From: JAKACA01 sp052143575
GTDB taxonomy: Bacteria > Actinomycetota > Acidimicrobiia > Acidimicrobiales > Bog-793
Direction of reading: 5' to 3'
Assembly (NCBI GenBank): GCA_052143575.1
Contig: JBKQSP010000116.1
Location: forward strand, 1-64,000
DNA: 64,000 nt
In this document: positions 9,406 through 17,674 of the stretch, piece by piece
Numbering within the stretch: the first letter of the stretch is position 1
Layout of the letters: each line of letters begins with the position of its first letter
Notes under the pieces: model-generated
Database searches by the model: none
What the model was told of the DNA's origin: nothing
What the model saw: the letters and a program-made list of their open reading frames with translations, nothing else
Made by a program: the position numbers and the translations under genes

Positions 9406-9412
9406 CGAACCA
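9394..9412 (-). promoter_or_regulatory. Candidate MarR operator over the start codon
   Basis: The plus strand reads TAGTTCG-TCCAT-CGAACCA: perfect five-base arms GTTCG/CGAAC, extended by one further matching end base. The marR start codon lies in the five-base centre. The size and symmetry suit a MarR dimer. Repressor binding here would block transcription of marR and the coupled exporter. Confidence 0.5.
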
Positions 9413-9637
9413 GTTGCCGGCGGCGAGCGCAGGCGTGGCGGCCGAGCCGGAAGGCGCCGGGCCATGGCGGGTGCCTCAAGTAGCATTAGCCGAGGTAGGC
9501 CGTCGGTGCTGAGGGCGACGTAGGAGCGTTATTTCCATCTCCGAGAAAGTGATGAGGTCGTCGCCCCCGCTCTCGCCGGTGCCCGTCGAGGCGACGAGGG
9601 CGCCCTCGTGCGCCTGCCCGCCTGCGTGCCGGCGGGC

Positions 9638-10372
9638 ATGACCGAGCGCGCCCTCCAGCAGCTGTACGAGGCTCCGGGGACACCGCTCAGCTCGGGCATC
9701 GAGCGGGCCGAGCTGCAGGCGGCATCGCTCGCCGCTCTCGTGGCGGCGGCCGGGCGCCCGCTGCGGGGAGTCGACATCGGCTGCGGCGACGGGATGGCGA
9801 CCTCCGTGGCACTCGCCGCCTGCGGCGCCCGCGGGCGGGGCTCGATCGGGATCGTCGGTTTCGACTGGTCGATGGCCGCCCTCGCGCAAGCCGCCCGTCG
9901 CGGCATCCCAGTGGCGCGGGCCTCCACCGAGGTCCCCGGCCTGCCCTTGGCGCCCGACAGCGTCGACGTCGTGATCATGAGCGAGATCATCGAGCACCTC
10001 GTCGACACCGACGCCGCCCTCGGGGAGGCTCACCGCGTCCTCGTGGCGGGCGGAACGCTCTTTGTCTCGACGCCGAACCTCGCTGCTTGGTACAACCGGG
10101 CCCTCTTGGCAGTGGGCGTGCAACCACTGTTCACCGAGGTGAGCTTGCGCGGCATCTACGGGCGGCCGGGGCGAGAGGTCGTCGGCCACTTGCGGATCTT
10201 CACCCGACGGGCTCTGCACGGGCTCCTCGAGGCCAACGGTTTCGTCGACATCACCATCGCGGGGGCGCCCTATCACGACGTCCCGCGGCCGTTCAAAGGC
10301 CTCGACCGCCTGCTGTGCCGCACGCCCAGCCTGGCCTCGATCCTCCTCGCCTCTGCCCGCAAGCCGGACTGA
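9638..10372 (+). CDS. Class I SAM-dependent methyltransferase
   Basis: A 244-residue protein with a Rossmann methyltransferase fold. Motif I is GVDIGCGDG at about residue 45, motif II-like GIVGFDWS follows, and LAPDSVDVVIMSEIIEHL with LVAGGTLFVSTPN are motifs IV and V. The EIIEHL segment is typical of UbiE/COQ5-like small-molecule methyltransferases (Methyltransf_11/23). The C-terminal part is less conserved, so the acceptor cannot be named. The ATG at 9638 follows GGCGGGC; a GTG at 9608 is an alternative. It is divergent from marR and convergent with the YihY gene. Confidence 0.8.
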   Translation: MTERALQQLYEAPGTPLSSGIERAELQAASLAALVAAAGRPLRGVDIGCGDGMATSVALAACGARGRGSIGIVGFDWSMAALAQAARRGIPVARASTEVPGLPLAPDSVDVVIMSEIIEHLVDTDAALGEAHRVLVAGGTLFVSTPNLAAWYNRALLAVGVQPLFTEVSLRGIYGRPGREVVGHLRIFTRRALHGLLEANGFVDITIAGAPYHDVPRPFKGLDRLLCRTPSLASILLASARKPD

Positions 10373-10388
10373 ACCGGCGGCCGAGTCA

Positions 10389-10405
10389 GGCCGAGACGCT
10401 CGGCC
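10389..10405. terminator. Bidirectional hairpin between convergent genes
   Basis: GGCCGAG-ACG-CTCGGCC forms a perfect 7-bp stem with a 3-base loop in the 69-base gap between two converging genes. A second copy of GGCCGAG at 10379-10385 offers an alternative partner. There is no T-run, as is common for hairpin terminators in GC-rich actinobacteria. Confidence 0.5.
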
Positions 10406-10441
10406 GGAGGGTGCCTCGGCGCAACGACGCCGAACCCGGGG

Positions 10442-11428
10442 TCACCCCCGGGAGGGCGAGCCGGCACTCACGTCATCGTGCCTCGATGCCGGGGGGCGGC
10501 CCGCCTCGGGGGCGGAACGGAGGACCTCGCTCGAGATGTAGTCGAGCACGGCGGCGTCGGCCGCCGTCGGATTGCCGCTCACGAAGCTCCTGGGCCAAAG
10601 GCGACGTGACAGGACCGGGTTGAGCTCAGCGCCGTACAGGCTGATCTTGGCCACCAGGAAAAGAAACCCAACGAGGCCGATGACGATCCCGAACTGGCCG
10701 TAGGTAGCCGAGCTGTTCCGCACCTGATGCTGGATGAGACCGGAGCCGACCGTGATGAGCAAGGTGTAGCCGACGGCACCGACGGCCGCACCCGGGAGGA
10801 GCGACCGCGTCGCCACGGATCCGGGCGTGAGCGTGCGGAAACTGGCGAAGAAGAGCAGGGTGTTCACGACGAGCATGGCGGCGATGACGGCGACGCGCAG
10901 CGGCCATGACTCGCCGTGCCCGGTGGCAAAGCCCGCAACCGCGGCGTTGGCGAAGAAGGAGCCGCCGATGATGGCCAGGCCGAGGAGGCTGCGGGCAAGT
11001 CGGGGGAGCCAACCCGGCCGGTCGCCGCGAGGGACGTTCCAGGCCTGCGCCATGGCCTGCTGTGCCGACTGCATGACGCCCTGAGCGCCGTAGACGAGCC
11101 CGAGGAGCCCGACGACGAGGCCGAGGGTGCTGCCCTGCAGATCGTGGGAGGGGTGGGCGGGGTTGAAGTTGGAGCCGATGACGGGAAACTCGTGCAAGGT
11201 GGAGACGATCGACGTGCCGAGAGATGCGACGCCAATGAAGCCGAGGATCGTCGTGACGACGAGGAGGAGCGGATAGATCGAGACGAAGCCGTACCAGCCG
11301 AGGGCGACGACGAACTGGCCGAGGCGGTCGTCGTTGAATTTCTTCTGCACGGCGAAGGCGCCGCCGACAAGGGGCGTCCGTCGCTGCCAGCGGTCGAATA
11401 CGTCCAGCAGCCGATGCAGCAGCTTCAT
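10442..11428 (-). CDS. YihY/BrkB-family inner-membrane protein
   Basis: A 328-residue membrane protein. The N-terminal RTPLVGGAFAVQKKFNDDRL, then ALGWYGFVSIYPLLLVVTTILGF, is the typical start of the YihY/virulence-factor-BrkB family, followed by five more hydrophobic segments. The family's function is not settled; transport or membrane-trafficking roles have been suggested. The C-terminal 50 residues are polar and probably cytoplasmic. A GGAAGGG ribosome site lies a little upstream of the ATG. A small membrane protein precedes it by 37 bases and is probably co-transcribed. Confidence 0.85.
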   Translation of the reverse strand: MKLLHRLLDVFDRWQRRTPLVGGAFAVQKKFNDDRLGQFVVALGWYGFVSIYPLLLVVTTILGFIGVASLGTSIVSTLHEFPVIGSNFNPAHPSHDLQGSTLGLVVGLLGLVYGAQGVMQSAQQAMAQAWNVPRGDRPGWLPRLARSLLGLAIIGGSFFANAAVAGFATGHGESWPLRVAVIAAMLVVNTLLFFASFRTLTPGSVATRSLLPGAAVGAVGYTLLITVGSGLIQHQVRNSSATYGQFGIVIGLVGFLFLVAKISLYGAELNPVLSRRLWPRSFVSGNPTAADAAVLDYISSEVLRSAPEAGRPPASRHDDVSAGSPSRG

Positions 11429-11465
11429 GTCGGTGCACCCTTCCCCGGCGTGCGGCGCTGGGCGC

Positions 11466-11669
11466 TCAGTCGGGCGCCGCCTCGGAGCCGCTCCGGGCGC
11501 GCCGGGCGAGCGAGAGCAGCGTGAGACCGATGAGAACGGCGATGACGCCGAAGAACGTCCATCGCGTCTCGCCGGTCATGAACGAGCCGTGTACGGAGCC
11601 GAGCCCCTGACCGATCCAGATGACGCCGGTGATGCAGAAGAGCACGCCGAGGATGCCGCGTAGCCACAT
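11466..11669 (-). CDS. Small two-helix membrane protein
   Basis: A 67-residue protein with two hydrophobic segments (WLRGILGVLFCITGVIWI and WTFFGVIAVLIGLTLL) separated by a loop containing GSVHGSFMTGE, and a short charged tail. The QGxGxxxGSFMTG loop recurs in small hypothetical actinobacterial membrane proteins as I remember them; no function is known. The ATG at 11669 was chosen because the longer frame upstream lacks protein-like composition. It probably shares a transcript with the YihY gene and is divergent from the SulP transporter. Confidence 0.62.
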   Translation of the reverse strand: MWLRGILGVLFCITGVIWIGQGLGSVHGSFMTGETRWTFFGVIAVLIGLTLLSLARRARSGSEAAPD

Positions 11670-11805
11670 CAGCCGGCACCGGCGACGAGAGCGCCGGCAA
11701 GAGTCGTCGTATCCCGTCTGCGCGGCACCCTGCGGAGCGTAGTGCGACGGCGAGCGGGGTCGATAGCCGAGCGCGGCGCCTCCACGAGTGCTAAGGATTG
11801 CCGCC

Positions 11806-13473
11806 GTGAAGACCTGGCCGGCCCTTCCCACCCTGCAGGGGTATCAGGTGGCCTGGCTCGGGCCCGACGTGCTTGCCGGGCTGACGCTCGTCGCCATCGC
11901 CGTGCCCGAGCAGATGGCGACGGCTCGCCTTGCCGGCATGCCGGCGGTCGCCGGCCTCTACGCCTTCGTGGCCGGTTCGCTCGTCTTCGCCCTCATCGGG
12001 CGCTCCCGCCAGATGTCGGTGGGCGCCGACTCCACGATCGCTCCCATCATCGCGAGCGGTGTGGCAGCGGTCGTCGTGGTTGGAAGCCCCCAGTACACCC
12101 ATGCCGTCTCGTTCCTGGCGCTCATGGTGGGCGTCCTCGTGCTCGTCGTCGGCCTCTTGCGCCTCGGGTGGATCTCCGAGCTCTTCTCGACGCCGGTCAT
12201 CACCGGGGTGCTCGCCGGCATCGCCGTCGAGATCGTCGTGCGCCAGCTCCCGGCCATCCTCGGCGTAGCGGGCGGCGGCAGCAGCACGATCAGTCGCGTG
12301 CGCTACGTCATCGACCAGCTCGGCCACACGAACGGCTGGTCCGTCGGCATCGCCGTCGTCGTCTTCGGCCTCATCGTGGTGGCCGAGCAGTTGGACCACC
12401 GCATTCCGGGCGCCCTCATCGGGCTCGTCGCCTCCATCATAGTTGTCGCCGCAGTCGGCCTCATCGCCCACGGCGTGCAGGTCGTCGGCTCGGTTCACGG
12501 CGGGCTGCCCTCCTTCGCCCTCCCGTCGATCACCCTGGCCGGCGCACGTCACCTCCTGGTGCCCGCCTTCACGATCGCCTTCATCGTGATCGCCCAAACC
12601 GCCGCCACGGTGCGCTCCTCGAGCGCCGGGGCGCCTGCGACGCAGGACTTCAACGTCGATCTCGTTGCAATCGGCGCGGGCAGTGTGGTTGCCGGCGTAA
12701 GCGGCTCTTTCGCCGTCAACTCGAGCCCGCCGCGGACGGCCATCGTGACGGCCTCGGGCGGCCGGTCGCAGGTGACGAGCATCGTGGCGGCCGCCGTCGT
12801 GCTCGGTGTCGTATTGCTGGCGACCGGCCTGCTGAAGGACCTGCCGAAGGCGACCCTCGGCGCCATCCTCGTGTTCGTTGCCACCCGGCTGTTTCGCGTC
12901 TCGGTCCTGCGCCACATCCTGGCGTTCTCCCGCTGGGAGTTCGGCGTCGCCCTCTTCACGGGCTTGATGGTGGCCCTCGTCGGCATCGAGCAGGGCGTCG
13001 TCGTCGCCATGGTGCTGTCGCTCGCCGATCGCACGCGGCGAGCGGCCCGGCCGGCCGACTCCGTGCTCGGGCGAGAAGTCGGCACCGATCACTGGATCCC
13101 GACCGACATCGGCCTCGTCACCGAACAGGTGCCCGGTGTTGTCGTCTACCTCATCTACGGTCCCATCTGGTACGGCAACGCCGACTACTTGCGCTTGCGG
13201 ATCCCGACCCTTATCAAGGAGACGGCCGGGGCCGTACACGGGCTCGTGCTCGATGCCAACGGCATGTCGGACATCGACTACACGGGCGCCCAGGCCCTCG
13301 GCGCCCTCGTGGCAGAGCTGAAGAGCGCCGGCGTGACGACGATCATCGCCCGCTCCTCGCACCTTGTCCACCACGACCTCAAGCGCGGGGGACTCCTGGC
13401 CATCTTCGGATCGAAAGGGCTCTGCGGCTCGGTCGAAGAGGCCGTCGAGGCGCTCACGCAGAGCCCAGCGTGA
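11806..13473 (+). CDS. SulP/SLC26-family anion transporter with STAS domain
   Basis: A 555-residue permease. It opens with LQGYQVAWLGPDVLAGLTLVAIAVPEQMA, the SulP signature region, and has about 10-14 membrane segments. A C-terminal STAS domain (about 440-555, with VVVYLIYGPIWYGNADYLR and LVLDANGMSDIDYTGAQAL) follows. Family members move sulfate, bicarbonate or other anions across the inner membrane; the substrate is not visible here. I preferred GTG 11806 over GTG 11788 because AAGGA lies eight bases before it. The stop overlaps the next gene's start (GTGA), so the transporter and aminotransferase are co-translated. Confidence 0.88.
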   Translation: MKTWPALPTLQGYQVAWLGPDVLAGLTLVAIAVPEQMATARLAGMPAVAGLYAFVAGSLVFALIGRSRQMSVGADSTIAPIIASGVAAVVVVGSPQYTHAVSFLALMVGVLVLVVGLLRLGWISELFSTPVITGVLAGIAVEIVVRQLPAILGVAGGGSSTISRVRYVIDQLGHTNGWSVGIAVVVFGLIVVAEQLDHRIPGALIGLVASIIVVAAVGLIAHGVQVVGSVHGGLPSFALPSITLAGARHLLVPAFTIAFIVIAQTAATVRSSSAGAPATQDFNVDLVAIGAGSVVAGVSGSFAVNSSPPRTAIVTASGGRSQVTSIVAAAVVLGVVLLATGLLKDLPKATLGAILVFVATRLFRVSVLRHILAFSRWEFGVALFTGLMVALVGIEQGVVVAMVLSLADRTRRAARPADSVLGREVGTDHWIPTDIGLVTEQVPGVVVYLIYGPIWYGNADYLRLRIPTLIKETAGAVHGLVLDANGMSDIDYTGAQALGALVAELKSAGVTTIIARSSHLVHHDLKRGGLLAIFGSKGLCGSVEEAVEALTQSPA

Positions 13474-14825
13474 TCGATCGCTCCCACCTCGGCCAGCTGC
13501 TGGCGCGGGAGCGGGACTCGTACCGGAGGCTGCACCCGCGTTCGCTGCAGGCGAGCCAGGCCGACACGAAGCTGCTCGGCGGCGTGCCCATGACGTGGAT
13601 GGCGAAGTGGCACGGCGGTTTCCCGCTCGTGCTGGCGGGCGCTCGAGGGGCGTCTGTGACCGACGTCGACGGTCACGAGTATGCGGACTTCTGTCTCGGC
13701 GACACCGGTGCCATGGCCGGCCATTCGCCGCCGGCGACCACGGCCGCCATCAAACACCGGGTGGAGGAGCTCGGCGGGCTCACCACGATGCTGCCTTCCG
13801 AGGACGGCGCCGCCGTCGGGTCCATGCTGGCAGACCGCTTCGGCGTTGCGGCCTGGAGCTTCACGCTCACGGCGACCGACGCCAACCGCTGGGCGATTCG
13901 CATCGCCCGTCACGTCACGCAGCGGGGAAAGATCCTCGTCTTCAACCACTGCTACCACGGCAGCGTCGACGAGACGATCGCGACCCTCGAGGGCGGGCGG
14001 GTGCGGGCGGCTGCCGGCAGTGTCGGGCCGCCCGTCGACCCGGCACTCACGACCCGGGTCGTCGAGTTCAACGACCTCGAAGCGCTCGAGCGCGAGCTCG
14101 CCGCTCTCGATGTAGCGGCTGTCTTGGCCGAGCCGGCACTGACGAACATCGGCATCGTGCTGCCCGAGGCCGGATTTCACGACGAATTGCGCCGTGTCAC
14201 TCGCCGGGCAGGCTCCCTCCTCATCATCGACGAGACCCACACGTTGTCCGCCGGCCCGGGGGGCTGCACGCAGGCATGGGGTCTCGAGCCGGACATCGTG
14301 ACCGTCGGCAAGGCCATCGGCGGCGGGATCCCAGCGGGTGCCTACGGGCTCTCCGAAGACCTCGCCCGCCGGCTGCTGGCTTCTCCGGATGCCGATTTGA
14401 TCGACGTGGGCGGCGTGGGCGGCACCCTGGCGGGCAACGCTCTGTCCACTGCTGCCATGCGGGCGACCCTCGAGCACGTGCTGACGCCGGCCGCCTTCGA
14501 GCAGATGATCGCCCTCTGCAATCGTTATGAAACGACGGCACGCCGGATCCTCATCGAGACGGGGCTTCCCTGGTCGATCACGCGCCTCGGGGCGCGAGCG
14601 GAGTTCCGCTTCTGCCCACAGGCGCCGCGAAACGGCGCCGAGTCGGCCGCCGCTGCCGACGATGACCTCGACGAGTACCTGCACCTCTACCTCGCCAACC
14701 GCGATGTCCTGCTGACCCCGTTCCACAACATGGCACTCGTGTGCCCCGCCACGACCGACGACGACGTCGACCGCCTGTTGGGCGCCTTCTCGGAGGCGGC
14801 GCAGGAGTTGCAGACGGCTTCGTGA
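13470..14825 (+). CDS. Class-III PLP-dependent aminotransferase (glutamate-1-semialdehyde-aminomutase-like)
   Basis: A 451-residue PLP enzyme of fold type I. Visible marks are DVDGHEYADFCLGDTGAMAGHSP near residue 65, NHCYHGSVDE, the cofactor Asp in LLIIDETHTLSAGPGG, and the Schiff-base Lys in VGKAIGGGIPAGAYG. Relatives range from glutamate-1-semialdehyde mutase to omega-amino-acid transaminases. The genuine hemL usually sits among haem genes and this one does not, so another amino substrate is more likely. The GTG start overlaps the transporter stop. Confidence 0.85.
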   Translation: MIDRSHLGQLLARERDSYRRLHPRSLQASQADTKLLGGVPMTWMAKWHGGFPLVLAGARGASVTDVDGHEYADFCLGDTGAMAGHSPPATTAAIKHRVEELGGLTTMLPSEDGAAVGSMLADRFGVAAWSFTLTATDANRWAIRIARHVTQRGKILVFNHCYHGSVDETIATLEGGRVRAAAGSVGPPVDPALTTRVVEFNDLEALERELAALDVAAVLAEPALTNIGIVLPEAGFHDELRRVTRRAGSLLIIDETHTLSAGPGGCTQAWGLEPDIVTVGKAIGGGIPAGAYGLSEDLARRLLASPDADLIDVGGVGGTLAGNALSTAAMRATLEHVLTPAAFEQMIALCNRYETTARRILIETGLPWSITRLGARAEFRFCPQAPRNGAESAAAADDDLDEYLHLYLANRDVLLTPFHNMALVCPATTDDDVDRLLGAFSEAAQELQTAS

Positions 14826-14897
14826 CGCCGTCGGGGCGGCGGCGGGCCGGGACTGGCGGATTACGCCCCGGCGCGTGAGACGCGGGAGGCTGGAGCC

Positions 14898-15809
14898 GTG
14901 GCGGGACCCCTCATCGCGAGCCTCGGGCTTCACCATCACCTCGGACGAGGTCTCATCGTCCTGCTCTCGTTGGCGAGCGCCGCCTCGTACGGCTTTGCAG
15001 CCGTGCTGCAGCACCACGAGGCCGTCCGGCAGTCCCCGGCGGGGCGGCCCGGTGGCCTCCTTGGTCGCCTCATCCGGCGACCGATCTGGTTGCTCGGCAG
15101 CGCGCTCGACGGCGTCGGCTACGCCTTTCAGTTCCTGGCGCTGCGACGCGGCTCGTTGGCCCTCGTCGAACCGATCCTCGTCCTCAGCCTCGTTTTCGCC
15201 CTGCCGGTGGCGGCTCACCTGGAGCATCGACGTGTGTCGGCGCACGAGGTGGTCGCCGCCGCGGTCACCGTCGCCGGCCTCGCACTGTTCCAGGGGATCG
15301 CTCGCCCGGCCCTCGGCCACCCGACGGCGCCGCTGGACGATTGGATCGCCCTCAGCGCCGCCATCGCCCTCGCCTGCGGCATCCTGGCGCTCCTCGCCCG
15401 CGGCGGCACGCCGAAGCGAGCCGCCCTGCTCTACGCGGCGGGCTCCGGAACGGCTTTCGGGTACGTGGCTGCCGTGACGGAGCGCACCGGTCACATCCTC
15501 GACGCCGGCGTCCTCCACGTGCTGGTCACCTGGCCGCCCTACGCGCTCGTGGTCGCCGCCGTCGTGGCGCTCTCGCTCACGCAGCGAGCCTTCAACGCCG
15601 GCGTTCTCCGTCTCTCGCTGCCGACCCTGACGATCGCCCAGCCACTTGTTGCCCTTGTGATCGGGATCGGCTTCTTCGGCGAGCACGTGCACGCCCGCGG
15701 GCCGGCGCCGGTCGTCGAGGCGCTCGGTCTCGCCCTCATGACAGTCGGCGTCTACAGCCTCACGCGCTCGCCCGTGCTGACGGCGGCGCCGGAGGAACCC
15801 GACCGCTGA
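14898..15809 (+). CDS. DMT-superfamily (EamA-like) transporter
   Basis: A 303-residue integral membrane protein with about nine or ten hydrophobic segments. The halves look similar, as in the drug/metabolite transporter superfamily. FQFLALRRGSLALVEPILVLSLVFALP and the end TIAQPLVALVIGIGFFGEHVHARG are typical of DMT proteins. The substrate is unknown. The GTG start follows GGGAGG. It lies 72 bases after the aminotransferase on the same strand, so it may export or import a compound related to it, which is inference only. Confidence 0.78.
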   Translation: MAGPLIASLGLHHHLGRGLIVLLSLASAASYGFAAVLQHHEAVRQSPAGRPGGLLGRLIRRPIWLLGSALDGVGYAFQFLALRRGSLALVEPILVLSLVFALPVAAHLEHRRVSAHEVVAAAVTVAGLALFQGIARPALGHPTAPLDDWIALSAAIALACGILALLARGGTPKRAALLYAAGSGTAFGYVAAVTERTGHILDAGVLHVLVTWPPYALVVAAVVALSLTQRAFNAGVLRLSLPTLTIAQPLVALVIGIGFFGEHVHARGPAPVVEALGLALMTVGVYSLTRSPVLTAAPEEPDR

Positions 15810-15875
15810 GGGCGCCGGGGTTCTCGTTCACGCCTCCGGCGAGCCCTTCGCCGGGAGGCGTGACAGTGTGGTCCT

Positions 15876-16781
15876 ATGACAACACCCTTGCGCTTTGGGC
15901 TCGTCGGCACTGGGTTCTGGGCGAGCTCGGTGCACGCACAGGCCCTCTCCTCGGCCGACGGGATCGATCTCGTCGGCGTCTGGGGCCGCGACCACGGGGC
16001 GGCGCAGGCCGTGGCTGCCCGTCACGGTGCGATCGGCTTCACCGACGCCGACGAGATGTTCGGCGCCGTCGATGCCGTCGCGTTCGCCGTGCCGCCGAGC
16101 GTGCAGTGCTCGATGGCTTTGCGGGCGGCGCAGGCAGGCAAGCACGTCCTGCTTGAGAAACCCATCGCCACCTCCCTCCCCGAGGCCGACGCCCTCGTAC
16201 GAGCCGTCGACGACGCCGGCGTCGCCTCTGTCGTCTTCTTCACGGCGCGGTACAGGCCCGAGATGAGGGCGTGGTTGCGAGACGTGAGCGCTCGGGGCGG
16301 CTGGGCGGGCGGCAGCAGCATCTGGCTGGGGTCGGTGCTCTCGTCGGCTCTCTCGGACAGCAACCCCTTCAACACGCCGTGGCGCCGCCAAAAGGGTGGC
16401 CTCTGGGACCTCGGGCCGCACGTCGTCTCGCTCCTGTGGGCGGCACTCGGACCCGTCGTCGGTGTGCGCGCCGACGCCGGCGCCGGCGACCTCACCCATC
16501 TCGTCCTCCACCACGCCGGCGGGGCGACGAGCACGGCGACCGTCACCTTGTCGGCGAGCGAGGCGGCCGAAGGCTCCACGACGTTCATCTGGGGTGAAGC
16601 CGGGCGCTCCGAGGCACCCGCGGAGGCGACCGGGTCGGTGCAATCCCTCCGCGTGGCCCTCGGCGAGCTGGCCGAGTGTGCCCGCTCCGGTCGAGTGGAG
16701 CACGAGTGCGACGTGCGTTTCGGACGGGACGTCGTACGGGTCCTGGCGGCGGCCGAGGACGAGATCGCCCGCCGGCGCTGA
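15876..16781 (+). CDS. Gfo/Idh/MocA-family NAD(P)-dependent oxidoreductase
   Basis: A 301-residue dehydrogenase. The N-terminal Rossmann fold opens with FGLVGTGFWASSVHAQAL and continues to the family motif KHVLLEKPIA (the EKP lysine). The C-terminal domain carries GGLWDLGPHVVSLLW, with the usual catalytic D-x-x-x-H arrangement. Substrates of this family are sugars, inositols or their derivatives. At 301 residues it is slightly shorter than the usual 330-380. It lies 66 bases downstream of the DMT transporter; a shared pathway cannot be shown. Confidence 0.85.
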   Translation: MTTPLRFGLVGTGFWASSVHAQALSSADGIDLVGVWGRDHGAAQAVAARHGAIGFTDADEMFGAVDAVAFAVPPSVQCSMALRAAQAGKHVLLEKPIATSLPEADALVRAVDDAGVASVVFFTARYRPEMRAWLRDVSARGGWAGGSSIWLGSVLSSALSDSNPFNTPWRRQKGGLWDLGPHVVSLLWAALGPVVGVRADAGAGDLTHLVLHHAGGATSTATVTLSASEAAEGSTTFIWGEAGRSEAPAEATGSVQSLRVALGELAECARSGRVEHECDVRFGRDVVRVLAAAEDEIARRR

Positions 16782-16877
16782 TCTGAGGTCAACACCCGGC
16801 GTCACGTCTCCGGCTCGGCACCGATGCGGCCCGCAGGAGGGCTTCGCCGGCGAGTCGAAGTTGCGCCCGCCGACACC

Positions 16878-16883
16878 TACGAT
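16878..16883 (+). promoter_or_regulatory. -10 box of a leaderless VOC gene
   Basis: TACGAT ends seven bases before the ATG at 16891, so transcription should start at or next to the start codon. No ribosome site is present. Confidence 0.45.
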
Positions 16884-16890
16884 CGGCCGC

Positions 16891-17250
16891 ATGATCACAA
16901 GCACTCACGCCATCATCTACGCGGAGGACGCAGAGGAGACGAGGGCGTTCTTTCGAGACGTCCTCGAACTCCCCAACGTCGACGTCGGCGGTGGTTGGCT
17001 GATCTTCAAGCTGCCACCTGCCGAGCTCGGGATCCACCCCTCCGGCGAGGGCGCCGGCAGCGGGAGCCACGAGCTCTTCCTTATGTGCGACGACGTCGAA
17101 GCGACAATGGCGGATCTCAGCGCGAAAGGCGTCGAGTTCACCTCGCCGATCGAGGATGCCGGATTCGGGCGCATCACGCACCTGCGCATCCCCGGGGGAG
17201 GCACGATGGGGATGTACCAGCCGAAGCACGCTGCGGGTTACGACCTCTAG
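16891..17250 (+). CDS. VOC (glyoxalase/bleomycin-resistance) superfamily protein
   Basis: A 119-residue single-domain VOC protein built of two beta-alpha-beta-beta-beta modules. Visible pieces are HAIIYAEDAEETRAFFRDVLELP, WLIFKLPPAELGIHPS, SHELFLMCDDVEATMADL and ITHLRIPGGGTMGMYQP. Family members bind a metal and act on glyoxal adducts, aromatic diols or antibiotics; some only bind ligands. The substrate is unknown. A -10 box TACGAT seven bases before the ATG suggests a leaderless transcript. Confidence 0.82.
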   Translation: MITSTHAIIYAEDAEETRAFFRDVLELPNVDVGGGWLIFKLPPAELGIHPSGEGAGSGSHELFLMCDDVEATMADLSAKGVEFTSPIEDAGFGRITHLRIPGGGTMGMYQPKHAAGYDL

Positions 17251-17297
17251 ACCGCCGGCCGTCCATCATCAGCCTGGCGGGCAGGGAGGATAACGAG

Positions 17298-17660
<363 letters not shown>

Positions 17661-17674
17661 AGCGACCGGACGGA

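Noticed and set aside
9476..10276. A 266-codon minus-strand frame opposite the methyltransferase
   Set aside because: The plus strand encodes clear SAM-methyltransferase motifs; the opposite frame has none.
11742..13469. A very long frame reading upstream of the aminotransferase, across the SulP gene
   Set aside because: The SulP permease occupies the other frame with recognisable helices and STAS domain; only the part from 13470 is the aminotransferase.
13278..15692. An 804-codon minus-strand frame opposite the aminotransferase and DMT genes
   Set aside because: Same reason: composition typical of an antisense shadow, and both plus-strand genes have strong family motifs.
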